Positions 34,630 through 46,413 are shown, counted from the first letter of the stretch. The stretch: DNA of 64,000 bases from Nitrospirillum sp034427435 (GCF_034427435.1 NZ_JAXQNP010000004.1:682001-746000); one strand, 5' to 3'. A program made the numbers and translations. Notes: generated by a model from the letters alone, not told the origin.

Positions 34630-35415
34630 CGTTCTGGTCGTCGAGGATGATGAGGGCCCGCGCGCCGACCTGGTCGATTACCTGGCGCTGAAGGAGTTCC
34701 AGGTCACGGGCGCGGGCACCGCCGCCGCCGCCCGGGCCGTGCTGGACCAGGCGGCACGGGACGGGGCCCTGCCCTCGGTCATCGTGCTGGACCTGGGCCT
34801 GCCGGACGGCCACGGCTTCGACTTCGCGCGCGAGGTGCGGCAGCGCCACGGCCTGGCCTGCGGCATCATCATGCTGACCGGGTTCAGCAGCGTGGACGAC
34901 AAGGTGGAGGGGCTGGCCAGCGGCGCGGACATCTATCTGGTCAAGCATGCCAGCCTGCGCGAGATCGAGGCCAACATCCGCAGCCTGCTGCGTCGCGTCG
35001 AGGAGCCCGCCGCCGGCGTCCCCGCCGCCGTCCCCCGCCCCCGCCAGCCGCCCCCGACTGGCACCTGGACACCACCACTTGGCGCCTGACCAGCCCGCAG
35101 GGCGCCACGACGCAGCTGACCGCGACGGAATACGCCTGCGTGGCCAAGCTGATGGGCAACCGCGGCGCGGTGACCCCCCGCGCCGACCTGATCGCCGCCC
35201 TGGACCGGCCGTCCATGCGCTATAACGACCGCAACCTGGACGGCCTGATCAGCCGCGTGCGGCGCAAGGTCCTTCAGTCCGTGGGGGAGGAACTGCCGGT
35301 CAGCGTCATCTACGGCGTCGGCTACACCTTCCGCCCCGCCACGGGCGCCGCCGCCGGGCTGGCCACAGGCACCGCAACCGGCCCCGCCGCTGGCGACGCG
35401 ACGGCGTCGCCCTGA
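34622..35415 (+). pseudogene. OmpR-type response regulator interrupted by a frameshift in its linker
   Basis: The first frame (34622 onward) encodes a complete receiver: acidic pair ED/DD near residue 9, phospho-acceptor D57 in IVLDLGLPDG, Thr in MLTGF and Lys in LVKHAS. The winged-helix output domain is intact but in another frame from about 35056 (DWHLDTTTWRL, then LTATEYACVAKLM and ISRVRRKVLQSV, ending with GVGYTF). The frames differ as if one base were missing in the C-rich linker at 35021-35055. In the first frame, translation stops at 35089. This may be a sequencing error, a real mutation giving a stand-alone receiver, or slippage. An in-frame GTG at 35140 could start a short output domain. 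Confidence 0.8.
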
Positions 35416-35699
35416 AGGGCGCGCGCCCTCCATCCACAACCAAGGTGATGCTTGCGCTGACGCGCCGTCGCGCCTAAGGGTGTGGGGCGTGAGCACATGC
35501 AGCATGACAGCCATGCACCGCCATTGCGGCGGTCGCGCGGCCGCCGGCAATTTACGCGATTGACCGGAGCGTTATTCCCCTTGTTTACTGCTGTTACAGT
35601 GTTGTTAATAAAATAACACACCGAAATAACGTGCAATTCGGCATTTGCAAGAAGAGCCCGCAGGGGCCCACGCCGAAGAAGAAGGGGGAGTTGCGAAGG
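35416..35699. promoter_or_regulatory. leader and promoter region of the peptide-locus TonB receptor
   Basis: The last third is A+T-rich. TTTACT at 35584-35589 and TAATAA at 35606-35611 form a possible promoter with 16 bases between. An imperfect inverted repeat GTGTT...AACAC spans 35599-35619 and may be an operator. Confidence 0.4.
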
Positions 35700-37919
35700 A
35701 TGAAGGCTCCATTCGTCCGCGCCGTCATGGGCGGCATCATGATCGGCGGCGCGCTGCCGGGGGGCATGGCCCTGGCCGAGGGGCCGGCGCCGGAGGGCGG
35801 CGGCATTCCCGAGATCATCGTCACCGCCCAGCGCCGCGAGCAGTCGGTGCAGGAGGTGGGCCTGTCCGTGTCCGTGCTGTCGGCGGCGGACCTGGCCGCC
35901 CACCACGTCACCTCGGTCAACGATTTGCAGAGGATGACGCCGGGGCTGGAGGTCACCAACGCCTTCGGCGGCGGCCAGCCGCAGTTCCGCATCCGGGGCG
36001 TCGGCTTCAACGACTATGCCTCCAACAACACGCCCACCGTGGGCGTCTATGTCGATGAGGTCGCCTACCCCCTGCCCATCATGACCCAGGGCCTGGTCTA
36101 TGACGTGGACCGGGTGGAGGTGCTGCGCGGGCCGCAGGGCGTGCTGTACGGCCGCAACACCACCGGCGGCGCCATTAACATCCTGACCGCCAACCCCACC
36201 GACACCGCCCACGCCGGCATCACCGCCGACTATGGCAGCTACGACGCCGCCAAGGTCGAGGCCTACGTCTCCGGCCCCGTCAGCGACACGGTGAAGGTGC
36301 GCCTGTCAGCCATGACGCAGCAGGGCGGCGCCTGGCAGACCAACCGCGTGACCGGCCAGGATCTGGGCAACGCCAACCGCACCGCCGTGCGGGCCAAGAT
36401 CGCCTGGGCGGCCACGCCGGACACGGACGCGACGCTGAACCTGCATTACGGCCGCGACCTGTCGGACGGCAGCGGCGGCTATCTCTTCAACCCCGTCGTC
36501 CAGCCGGGCGTGGGCACGCTGCCGGCCGACACCGACCCGTCGAAGACGGGGTGGAGCCTGTCGCCCGCCTTCGCCAAGGTCATCGGCGCCGACCCCAACG
36601 CCAAGCCCTTCCGCAACAACACCAGCGGCGGCGCCGACCTGACGGTGGTGCATCGCTTCGAGGACGTGACGCTGACCAGCATCACGGCGTGGGAGGCGTT
36701 GAACCGCAAGGAGTTCAACGATTGGGACGCGACCGCCTACCACGACGCGGATGAGTATTTCAACAGCCGCGCCCAGGACGTGTCGCAGGAGGTGCGGCTG
36801 GCCTCCAGCGGAACGGGCCGGCTGCAATGGGTGGGCGGCCTCTATTACGCGCACGAGACGCTGCGCGAGGCCTTCCTGTCCGACTTCACGGACGTCTATG
36901 GCTTCATCGCCAACACCCGCTATGCCCAGACAGCGGAATCCATCAGCGGCTTCGGCCAGGCCGACTACGCCGTCACCGACCGGCTGAAGCTGGTCCTGGG
37001 CCTGCGGGAGGAGCATGAGGACCGCACCTTGCGGACCTTCAGCACCACCACCCTCCCGGAGACCGGCCTCGGGGTGGCCGTGGACAAGGTGCCCACCGGC
37101 TTCACCCAGACCACGGGCAAGGCGGGGGTGGAGTTCAAGCTGGACGACGCGGCGCTGCTCTACGCCAACGTCAGCCGGGGGGTGAAGTCCGGCGGCTTCA
37201 CCGCCTACAACACCCTGGCGCTGAGCGGCCTGGCCCCCTTCCGGCCAGAGGTGCTGTGGGCCTATGAGGCGGGCGTGAAGTCCGACCTGGCCGACCACAC
37301 CGTGCGCCTGAACGCGTCGGCCTATTACTACGACTATCATAACCAGCAGGTGCAGTCGGTCATCATCGACCCCACCTTCGGCGCCATCGGCAAGATCGTG
37401 AACGCCCCCCGGTCGGAGATTTACGGCGCCGAGCTGGAGGTGCAGTGGGCCCCGGCCCACACCGGCCTGCGCGTCACCCAGGCGCTGGGCCTGTCGCATG
37501 GCGAGTTCACGGAATTCAACGCCGTGAACACGGCGGCCTCGCTGGCCACCTGCTATCCCTGCCGCGCCGTCTACACCGACCAGGCGGGCGGGGATTTGGG
37601 CTTCCCCCGCATCACCTACAACGGCGGCGCCAGCTATGACTGGGCGCTGTCGGGCTATACAGTGACGGCGGAGGCGGATTACAGCTATCGCAGCAGCGAA
37701 CGCTCGCTGCTGGGCAGCCGCTACAACGTCGCGGGCTATTGGCTGGTGAACGCCGCCGTCACCCTGGCGCCGGAGCGGGGGCCGTGGACGGCCACCCTCT
37801 ACGGTCAGAACATCCTGGACCGCCGTTATGACCTGCTGCGCAACTTCTTCACCAACGCCGACATCGCCATCCCCGGCCGCCCGGCCACCTGGGGCATCCG
37901 CCTGAGCTACCAGTACTGA
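35700..37919 (+). CDS. TonB-dependent outer-membrane receptor of the peptide-uptake locus
   Basis: The protein has 739 residues from the ATG at 35700, with a signal peptide ending near ALAEG. The TonB box region IPEIIVTAQRREQSVQEV is of the common iron-complex-receptor-like class. The plug carries RIRGVGFNDYASNN and VEVLRGPQGVLYGRNTTGGAI. The barrel ends ATWGIRLSYQY, with a terminal aromatic residue. No Fur box is visible. A TPR protein, peptide ABC transporter and peptidases follow with small gaps. A peptide or peptide-like siderophore is therefore the more likely ligand; this is inference from neighbours. Confidence 0.85.
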   Translation: MKAPFVRAVMGGIMIGGALPGGMALAEGPAPEGGGIPEIIVTAQRREQSVQEVGLSVSVLSAADLAAHHVTSVNDLQRMTPGLEVTNAFGGGQPQFRIRGVGFNDYASNNTPTVGVYVDEVAYPLPIMTQGLVYDVDRVEVLRGPQGVLYGRNTTGGAINILTANPTDTAHAGITADYGSYDAAKVEAYVSGPVSDTVKVRLSAMTQQGGAWQTNRVTGQDLGNANRTAVRAKIAWAATPDTDATLNLHYGRDLSDGSGGYLFNPVVQPGVGTLPADTDPSKTGWSLSPAFAKVIGADPNAKPFRNNTSGGADLTVVHRFEDVTLTSITAWEALNRKEFNDWDATAYHDADEYFNSRAQDVSQEVRLASSGTGRLQWVGGLYYAHETLREAFLSDFTDVYGFIANTRYAQTAESISGFGQADYAVTDRLKLVLGLREEHEDRTLRTFSTTTLPETGLGVAVDKVPTGFTQTTGKAGVEFKLDDAALLYANVSRGVKSGGFTAYNTLALSGLAPFRPEVLWAYEAGVKSDLADHTVRLNASAYYYDYHNQQVQSVIIDPTFGAIGKIVNAPRSEIYGAELEVQWAPAHTGLRVTQALGLSHGEFTEFNAVNTAASLATCYPCRAVYTDQAGGDLGFPRITYNGGASYDWALSGYTVTAEADYSYRSSERSLLGSRYNVAGYWLVNAAVTLAPERGPWTATLYGQNILDRRYDLLRNFFTNADIAIPGRPATWGIRLSYQY

Positions 37920-37949
37920 ACCGTCACCGCAGCCGGGACCGAAACCGCC

Positions 37950-39347
37950 ATGGACGAAGATTTCCTGGGCAACCCCATCACGACGGACGGCGCGCACAGC
38001 GCCGGCCTGATCGACGATTTCGTCGGCGGCCTGCTGTCCTACGAAACGCGGGCCGTGAACCTGCTGGCCGTGGCGGATGAGGCGGTGGACCTGCCTCTGG
38101 TGCAGACCTATGCCGGCATGCTGTGGATGTTCCTGGAATCCACCGACGGCCCCGGCCGCGCCGCCCCCTATGTCGGCCGCGCCCTGGCCGCCGCCCGCCA
38201 CGGCACGCGTCGGGAGCGCTTGAACGCCGCGATGCTGGAGGCCTGGTGGCGCGACGACATCCCCGGCGCCCTGGCGCTGGGCGACCAGATCGCGGAGGAG
38301 TTTCCCCGCGACCTGGCGGCGGTGAAGGTCCACCAGTACCTGAACTTCAACCGTGGCCAGTCGCCGGACATGGTGCGCATCGGGTTGAAGGTCCTGCCCC
38401 GCGCCGGCGACGTCGCCTATCTGCATGGCATGCTGGCCTTCGGCTATGAGCAATGCCACCTGCTGGATGAGGCGGAGGCGGCGGCCCGCCGGGCCATCAC
38501 CCTGAAGCGCAAGGAGCCCTGGGCCCACCACGCCCTGGCCCATGTCATGCTGACGCGCGGTGAGATCGACCAGGGGGCGGCCTTCCTGCGCGGCGTTCAC
38601 GACAGCTGGACCGACCTCAACTCCTTCATGTCCACGCACCTGTGGTGGCACTACGCCCTGTTCCTGCTGAGCCAGGGGCGGGAGGCGGAGGCGCTGGCCA
38701 CCTATGACGCCCGGGTGTGGGGCGTCGACAAGGGCTATTCCCAGGACCAGGCGGGGGCGGTGCAACTGCTGAGCCGGCTGGAACTGGCCGGCGTGGACGT
38801 GGGCGACCGCTGGACCGACCTGGCCGATCACCTGGCCGCCCGCGCCACCGACACGGCCCAGCCCTTCCTGGCGCTGTTGTACCTGATGGGCTTGGCGCGG
38901 GCCGGGCGGGCGGAGGCCGACACCTTGCTGGCCGCCATCCGCGCCCAGGCCGACAGCGCCCCCGATCATAGCCGTGAAACCTGGACGGACGTCGCCGTTC
39001 CCGCCGCCGAAGGGCTGGCCGCCTATTACCGGGGCGATGGCCGCGCGGCGGTGCGCCGCCTGGGCCCCGTGCTGCCCCGCCTGGTGGAGATCGGCGGCAG
39101 CCACGCCCAACGCGACCTGTTCGAGCAGGTGGTGCTGGACGCCTATCTCAAGGACCGTCGCTGGACGCCGGCGCAGCAGATGCTGGAACTGCGCCGGGGC
39201 CATGACCCCGAGGGCGTGCCCGTGAACCGCGCCCTGGCCCAGGTCTACGACGCGCTGGGCCTGCCCAGCCTGGCGCAACAGGCGGCGTCACGGGCGCGCG
39301 GCACGGCCGACGCGCACCGCCACGACACCCCACTCTTGTCCGCGTAA
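37950..39347 (+). CDS. TTC38-like tetratricopeptide-repeat protein
   Basis: The 465-residue soluble helical protein resembles the TTC38/StaR-like TPR family. Hallmarks are KRKEPWAHHALAHVMLTRGE, then HDSWTDLNSFMSTHLWWHYA and LATYDARVWG. No signal peptide is seen. It starts 30 bases after the TonB receptor and ends 4 bases before the transporter fusion gene, so it is translated from the same message. The biochemical role of the family is not established. Here it may act with the imported peptides or their processing enzymes. Confidence 0.75.
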   Translation: MDEDFLGNPITTDGAHSAGLIDDFVGGLLSYETRAVNLLAVADEAVDLPLVQTYAGMLWMFLESTDGPGRAAPYVGRALAAARHGTRRERLNAAMLEAWWRDDIPGALALGDQIAEEFPRDLAAVKVHQYLNFNRGQSPDMVRIGLKVLPRAGDVAYLHGMLAFGYEQCHLLDEAEAAARRAITLKRKEPWAHHALAHVMLTRGEIDQGAAFLRGVHDSWTDLNSFMSTHLWWHYALFLLSQGREAEALATYDARVWGVDKGYSQDQAGAVQLLSRLELAGVDVGDRWTDLADHLAARATDTAQPFLALLYLMGLARAGRAEADTLLAAIRAQADSAPDHSRETWTDVAVPAAEGLAAYYRGDGRAAVRRLGPVLPRLVEIGGSHAQRDLFEQVVLDAYLKDRRWTPAQQMLELRRGHDPEGVPVNRALAQVYDALGLPSLAQQAASRARGTADAHRHDTPLLSA

Positions 39348-39351
39348 TACA

Positions 39352-41931
39352 ATGGCTTGGCCGACCATCCTCAAGCATCTGATCAAGTCCGTGGTGATCC
39401 TGGCCGCCCTGGCCGTGGCGCCCCTGGCCGCCGCGCGCGATAGCGTGACCCTAGGCCTGCAACTGGAGCCGCCCGGCCTGGACCCGACGGCGGAGGCCTC
39501 CGCCGCCATTCCGGCCGTGGTCTTCCCCACCGTGTTCGAGGGCCTGGTGCACCTGGGCGTGGGCGGCACGGTGGCGCCCTTGCTGGCCACCGACTGGACG
39601 GTGGCACCGGACGGCCTGACCTACACCTTCCACCTGCGGCCCGGCGTCCGCTTCCAGGACGGGACTGGTTTCGATGCCGAAACGGTCAAGTTCTCGCTGG
39701 AGCGCGCCATCGCCCCCGCCAGCACCAACCCGCAGAAGGTGGCGCTGTCGCACATCGACCATGTGGAGGTGGTCGACGCGCTGACCGCCGCCATCCACCT
39801 GAAGGCGCCGTACGGCAGCCTGTTGCAGGTGCTGGGCTGGCCGGCCGCCGTCATGGTCTCACCCGCCAGCGCCGCCGGCAACGTCACCCACCCGGTGGGC
39901 ACCGGCCCCTATGCCGTGGCGGCGTGGCAGCGCGGCAACGCTGTCACCCTGGCGCGCAATCCGGCCTACTGGGGCCCCGCGCCCCACTTGGCCAGCGTCA
40001 TCTATCGCTTCATCGCCGACCCGGCGGCGGCCACGGCGGCGCTGAAGGCCGGCGACATCCAGGGCTTCCCCGCCTTCCCCGCGCCGGAAGCCATCACCGC
40101 GCTGAAGGCCGATCCCCGCTTCACCGTCGACGTCGCCCCGTCGGAGGGGGAGACGCTGCTGGCCCTGAACAACAAGCGCCCGCCCTTTGACAATGTGCTG
40201 GTGCGCCGCGCCCTGTCGCACGCCATCGACCGGCAGGCCGTCATCCAAGGCGCCATGTTCGGCTATGGCGCCGCCATCGGCAGCCATTACCCGCCGCAGA
40301 ACCCCGGCTATGTCGACCTGACGGGCCTTTACCTCCACGACGTGGCCAAGGCCAAGGCCCTGCTGGCGGAGGCGGGCTACCCCCACGGCTTCACCGCCAC
40401 CCTGCGCGTCCTGCCCCTGCCCTACGCCAAGCGCGCGGCCGAGATCATCGCCGCCCAGTTGGCGGAGGCGGGGGTGACCGTGGTGCTGGAGGATGTGGAA
40501 TGGGCCACCTGGATTTCCCAGGTCTATGGCCGCCACGACTATGACATGACCATCGTCGCCCATGTCGAGCCCATGGATTACGACATCTATGGCCGCGACG
40601 ATTATTATTTCGGCTATTCCAATCCCGCCTACAAGGCGCTGCTGGCCACACTGGACGCCACGGTGGACGAGACGCGGCGCCTGGCCGTGCTGGGCGACAT
40701 CCAGCGCACCCTGGCCAACGACGCGGTCAACGTCTTCCTGTTCGAATACCCCTATTTCGGGGTGTGGGACACCCGCCTGCGGGACATCTGGCTGCCCACC
40801 CCGGTGCAGTTGGTGGACCTGGCGACGGCGCGGTTCGACCAGGCCGGGCCGGGAGGGGCCACCGGCGGCCTGTCCGGCGCGGGCGGCATCGCCTGGCTGC
40901 TGGGCCTGGCGGCGGCGGGCGCGGTCGCCCTGGCCGCGGCCAAGGCCGGCCCACGCTATGTCGCCGGCCGCCTGGCCGTTCTGCTGCTGACGGCGCTGGC
41001 CGCCAGCCTGGGCATCTTCCTGGTGCTGCAGGTCATCCCCGGCGACCCCGCCCGGGTGATGATGGGCATGAGCGCCGACCCCGCGGCCCTGGCCGCCCTG
41101 CGCCACCAGATGGGATTGGACCTGCCGGCGCCGCAGCGCTATCTGGCCTGGCTGGCCGGTCTGGCGCGGGGCGACTTCGGCCTCAGCTACACCTACCGGG
41201 TCGATGTCGGTACGCTGATGGCGGAGCGTCTGGCCGTGACCCTGCCCCTGACGCTGTACGCCGTGGCGCTGTCCACCGGGCTGGCCGTCGTCCTGGGCGT
41301 GACGGCGGCGCTGGCCGCCGTGCGGGGGCGGCGGGGAAAACTGGTAAAGGGCAACGTGGTGGACGCCCTGCTGGGCGGCATCGCGCAACTGCTGATCGCC
41401 GTGCCCAACTTCTGGGCCGGCACGGTGCTGGCCCTGGTCTTCGCCGCCGGCCTGCACTGGTTCGCCGCCGGGGGCTTCCCCGGCTGGGACGCCGGGTTCT
41501 GGCCAGCGCTGAAGGCCCTGACCCTGCCGGCGGTGGCCCTGGCCGCCCCCCAGGCGGGCATTCTGGCCCGGGTGCTGCGGGGCGAGTTGGTGGACCAGAT
41601 GGGCCAGGATTACATCCGCACCGCCCGCGCCAAGGGCCTGAGCCTGCGCCAGGCCCTGCTGCGCCACGCCCTGCCCAACGCGTGCGTGCCGGCGCTGACC
41701 ATCCTGGGCATGCAGTTCTCCTTCCTGCTGGCGGGGGGCGTGATCATCGAGAACGTATTCTTCCTGCCGGGCCTGGGCCGCCTGGTGTTCCAGGCGGTGG
41801 CCCAACGCGACCTGATCGTGGTGCAGGGCGTCACCGTCAGCCTGGTGTTCGCCGTCGTCATCGTCACCTTCCTGGTCGATCTCGCCAACGCCGCGGTGGA
41901 CCCGCGCCTGACCGGGGGGCGCCGCCCATGA
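39352..41931 (+). CDS. fusion of peptide substrate-binding protein and DppB-type ABC permease
   Basis: The 859-residue protein has a signal peptide (to about residue 28, PLAAARDSV). Residues 30-500 are a family-5 solute-binding domain (LEPPGLDPTAEAS, LTYTFHLRPGVRFQDG, VGTGPYAV). An extra membrane helix at about 511-531 follows. Residues 535-855 are a DppB/OppB-type permease (FLVLQVIPGDPARVMMG, GQDYIRTARAKGLSLRQALLRHALPNA with the EAA-like loop). There is no internal stop codon or frame change. The extra helix would return the chain to the cytoplasm so that the permease keeps its normal orientation. Separate genes are the rule in this family. The next permease gene overlaps by 4 bases. Confidence 0.9.
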   Translation: MAWPTILKHLIKSVVILAALAVAPLAAARDSVTLGLQLEPPGLDPTAEASAAIPAVVFPTVFEGLVHLGVGGTVAPLLATDWTVAPDGLTYTFHLRPGVRFQDGTGFDAETVKFSLERAIAPASTNPQKVALSHIDHVEVVDALTAAIHLKAPYGSLLQVLGWPAAVMVSPASAAGNVTHPVGTGPYAVAAWQRGNAVTLARNPAYWGPAPHLASVIYRFIADPAAATAALKAGDIQGFPAFPAPEAITALKADPRFTVDVAPSEGETLLALNNKRPPFDNVLVRRALSHAIDRQAVIQGAMFGYGAAIGSHYPPQNPGYVDLTGLYLHDVAKAKALLAEAGYPHGFTATLRVLPLPYAKRAAEIIAAQLAEAGVTVVLEDVEWATWISQVYGRHDYDMTIVAHVEPMDYDIYGRDDYYFGYSNPAYKALLATLDATVDETRRLAVLGDIQRTLANDAVNVFLFEYPYFGVWDTRLRDIWLPTPVQLVDLATARFDQAGPGGATGGLSGAGGIAWLLGLAAAGAVALAAAKAGPRYVAGRLAVLLLTALAASLGIFLVLQVIPGDPARVMMGMSADPAALAALRHQMGLDLPAPQRYLAWLAGLARGDFGLSYTYRVDVGTLMAERLAVTLPLTLYAVALSTGLAVVLGVTAALAAVRGRRGKLVKGNVVDALLGGIAQLLIAVPNFWAGTVLALVFAAGLHWFAAGGFPGWDAGFWPALKALTLPAVALAAPQAGILARVLRGELVDQMGQDYIRTARAKGLSLRQALLRHALPNACVPALTILGMQFSFLLAGGVIIENVFFLPGLGRLVFQAVAQRDLIVVQGVTVSLVFAVVIVTFLVDLANAAVDPRLTGGRRP

Positions 41932-42776
41932 CCGTCATGATCACGGTGGAGGCCGCGACCGACGGCCGCCGGCATAGCGCGGCCCTGGTCGCCGGCCTGG
42001 TGTTGAGCGGCCTGGTGGTGGGCGCCGCCCTGCTGTCCCTGGCCTGGACACCCTACGATCCCACGGCGATCAACGTCGCCGGCCGCCTGGCGGCGCCGTC
42101 GGGCGCGCACTGGTTCGGCACCGACGCCTATGGCCGCGACGTCTTCTCCCAGGTGCTGGCCGGCGCGCAAAGCGCCCTGGCCGTCGCCCTGGCCGCCGTT
42201 GGGGTGGGCCTGGGCTGCGGCGTCCCGCTGGGCCTGCTGGCGGCCGGGCGGCGGGGATGGGTGGAGGAAGTGGCGATGCGCGGCAGCGACATCGTCTTCG
42301 CCTTCCCCGCCCTGATCACCGCCGTGCTGATCGCCGCCCTGTGCGGTCCGGGGGCGATCGACGCCATCGCCGCCATCGGCCTGTTCAACATCCCCGTCTT
42401 CGCCAAGGTCACCCGGGCGGCGGCGCTGGGCGTCTGGGCGCGCGACTACACCCTGGCCGCGCGCCTGGCCGGGAAGGGCGCCAGCCGCATCTCGCTGGAC
42501 CATGTGCTGCCCAACATCGCCGGGCTGCTGCTGGTCCAGGCGACCATCCAGTTGTCGCTGGGCATCATCGCCGATGCCGGACTGTCCTTCGTCGGGCTGG
42601 GCACCCAAGCGCCCCGGCCCAGTTGGGGGCGCATGCTGGCGGACAGCCAAACCCTGGCCGACCTGGCGCCCTGGCTGGTGCTGTGCCCCGGCCTGGGCGT
42701 GGTGGCCGCCGTCCTGGGCTTCAACCTGCTGGGCGAGGGCCTGCGGGCCCACCTCAATCCCAGGCGGGGGGCCTAA
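41928..42776 (+). CDS. DppC-type peptide ABC transporter permease
   Basis: The 282-residue inner-membrane permease starts at the ATG in the ATGA overlap with the fusion gene. It has the DppC layout: an N-terminal helix (AALVAGLVLSGLVVGAALL), HWFGTDAYGRDVFSQVLAGA, and the coupling loop YTLAARLAGKGASRISLDHVLPN. It ends LNLLGEGLRAHLNP-like, the usual C-terminal signature. It pairs with the permease half of the preceding fusion to form the channel for oligopeptides. The next gene starts 3 bases later. Confidence 0.92.
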   Translation: MTVMITVEAATDGRRHSAALVAGLVLSGLVVGAALLSLAWTPYDPTAINVAGRLAAPSGAHWFGTDAYGRDVFSQVLAGAQSALAVALAAVGVGLGCGVPLGLLAAGRRGWVEEVAMRGSDIVFAFPALITAVLIAALCGPGAIDAIAAIGLFNIPVFAKVTRAAALGVWARDYTLAARLAGKGASRISLDHVLPNIAGLLLVQATIQLSLGIIADAGLSFVGLGTQAPRPSWGRMLADSQTLADLAPWLVLCPGLGVVAAVLGFNLLGEGLRAHLNPRRGA

Positions 42777-42779
42777 GCC

Positions 42780-44368
<1,589 letters not shown>

Positions 44369-44381
<13 letters not shown>

Positions 44382-45421
44382 TGGCCATCCTCGCCCGTTT
44401 GACCATCCCCGGCATGGAACACCGCGCGGGCGATGGCGCGGGCCAGGCAGTCGGCGGCGGCGGAACCGATGCGCGCCACCTGGGCCCAACGGCTGCCGGC
44501 GTCCGCCGACAAGGCAGGTCCTCGCGCCACGGCGAACACGGCGTCGCCGTCGAAGGGGGTGTGGGCCGGGCGCGCGGCGCGGGCGATACCGTCCTGCGCC
44601 ATCATCGCCACCCGCTTGCACTCCGCCGTGCTGAGGTCGGCGGAGGCGGCGACCACGGCGATGGTGGTGTTGGCGCCAGCGGTGGGCTGGCGATGCACCC
44701 CCAGGCGCGACAGGTCGGGCACCGGGTCACTGGCATCCATCGGGGCCTGGGGCGTCCGGCCGCCAAACTCGCCATCAATCTCGAAAGGCCAGGCCCAATA
44801 GGTGCGGCCATCGGGCATGAAGACGGAGCCCAGGGGGTTGGCCGCCACCAGGGCGCCCACCACCAGGCCATCGCCCAGATCGATGGAGGCAGTGCCAATG
44901 CCGCCGGGGATCAGCCCCGCCATGGCGCCCCGGCCGGCCCCCACCGGCCCCTGGGCCACGTCCAGGCCCGCGGCCTCCACCGCGCATATCCCCAGGTCGC
45001 GGTAGGGCGGCGTCAGGCCCCAGTCCTTGTCGCCGCCATTGGCCAGGTCATAGAGCACGGCGGCCGGCACCAGGGGCACGGCGGGCGTGCCGGGCCGCAG
45101 GGTCAGGCCCATCCCGCGCCGCGACAGCACGGCCGCCACCCCGTCCGCCGCCGCCAAGCCGAAGACGGACCCGCCGGTCAGGACCACGGCATGGGCACGC
45201 CCCACCAGGTTCTCCGCCGCCAACATCTCGGTCTCGCGGGTGCCGGGGCCGCCGCCGCGCACGTCCACGCCGCCGGCCCAGCCAGCGGCCCCCCTGGCCC
45301 CGCCGCACAGCAGGACGGTGACGCCGCTACGCACCCGTTCATCCGTGGCGTGGCCGACCGTCAGGCCGGGGACATCGGTGATGGCGTTGCGCAAACCGGG
45401 GCGCGGTCCAGGGGCGGGCAT
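44369..45421 (-). CDS. P1-family peptidase (DmpA/L-aminopeptidase D-esterase type)
   Basis: The 350-residue protein belongs to the Ntn-hydrolase P1 family. It starts MPAPGPRPGLRNAITDVPGLTVGHAT, the typical opening. GTRETEMLAAENLVGRAHAVVLTGGSVFGLAAADGV is the family's core. ANTTIAVVAASADLS contains the probable self-cleavage site before a Thr nucleophile. Longer upstream codons (to 45742) are not conserved. It is cytoplasmic by sequence. Such enzymes release N-terminal residues, including D-amino acids and beta-peptides, so it may degrade peptides brought in by the adjacent transporter. It is divergent from the alpha/beta hydrolase gene across 106 bases. Confidence 0.88.
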
Positions 45422-45527
45422 GGTACGGTTTTCCAGCACATCGTTAACGCGGTCGCGGATAGTCCCCCTTCGCCCCTGCTCCTTCAACGGGAAACGCCAC
45501 AAGGGGTAGTCCCCAAAGGAAAGCACC

Positions 45528-46403
45528 ATGCCCGACGTCCCTGACCTGCCGCTTGCCACCAACCGCCTGGTGGTCACGCCCGACACGGTGACGGTGCGTG
45601 ATGGCCGCCCGCCCCTGAGCCTGCTGGTGCATGAGGGCGGGGCCCGGGCCGACACCACCGTATTCCTCTGCCATGGCAGTGGCGGCAACAAGAACCAGTG
45701 GCGCCACCAATGGGCCGCCCTGGTGGCGGAGGGCGTGCGCATCGTCGCCTGGGATTTCGTCGGCCATGGACAGAGCCCGCAGCCGCGCGACTGGGCGGCG
45801 TACGACGGCCACCATCTGGTGGCCGATTATCGCCAAATCCTGGACACCTATGGCCCACCGCCAGGACAGGGCCGCGTCATCCTGGCGGGTCATTCCTATG
45901 GCTGCCGTCTGAGCTTGAGCCTGCTGCAGGGCCTGGCGGCGGAGGGGCGGTTGGATCGCGTGGCGGCGGCCCTGCTGCTGGGCCCGCCCAGCCCGGTCGC
46001 CCAGTTGGGGGCCAATCCGCTGGGCTGGCTGCCGCCCTTCATCCTGGAATGGATCCGCCCCATCATTTCCGCCAAGTTCCGCTCGCTCGCCTGGCATCCG
46101 GACACCGACGCCGCCCTGATCGCGTTCGAGGAGCAGGCGACGAAGGGCAACAGCCTGTTCATGATGAAGGCGCTGATGAGCCAGGCGGCCCATCCCGACC
46201 CGGCGGCGCTGTCATCCCTGACCCTGCCCATCACCGTGGTGGCGGGGGCCAACGACGGCCTGACGCCCCCGGCCGGCGCCCGCGACCTGGCCCGCCGCCT
46301 GCCCAACGCCACCTATGTCGAGCTGGAGCGCTGCGGCCACCAGATCATGCTGGAGCGACCGGCGGAGGCCAGCGCCCTGCTGCTGGACCTGGTCAGGGGC
46401 TGA
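45528..46403 (+). CDS. alpha/beta-hydrolase
   Basis: The 291-residue protein has the alpha/beta-hydrolase fold: oxyanion region FLCHGSGGNKNQW, strand-turn VAWDFVGHGQS, and nucleophile elbow AGHSYGCR with the catalytic Ser. The late VVAGANDGLTPP supplies the Asp and RCGHQIMLERP the His. No signal peptide is seen. AAGGAA lies before the ATG at 45528. The substrate is unknown. Its position beside the P1 peptidase and peptide transporter suggests ester or amide hydrolysis of an imported compound. Confidence 0.85.
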   Translation: MPDVPDLPLATNRLVVTPDTVTVRDGRPPLSLLVHEGGARADTTVFLCHGSGGNKNQWRHQWAALVAEGVRIVAWDFVGHGQSPQPRDWAAYDGHHLVADYRQILDTYGPPPGQGRVILAGHSYGCRLSLSLLQGLAAEGRLDRVAAALLLGPPSPVAQLGANPLGWLPPFILEWIRPIISAKFRSLAWHPDTDAALIAFEEQATKGNSLFMMKALMSQAAHPDPAALSSLTLPITVVAGANDGLTPPAGARDLARRLPNATYVELERCGHQIMLERPAEASALLLDLVRG

Positions 46404-46413
46404 CGTCGCGCGG

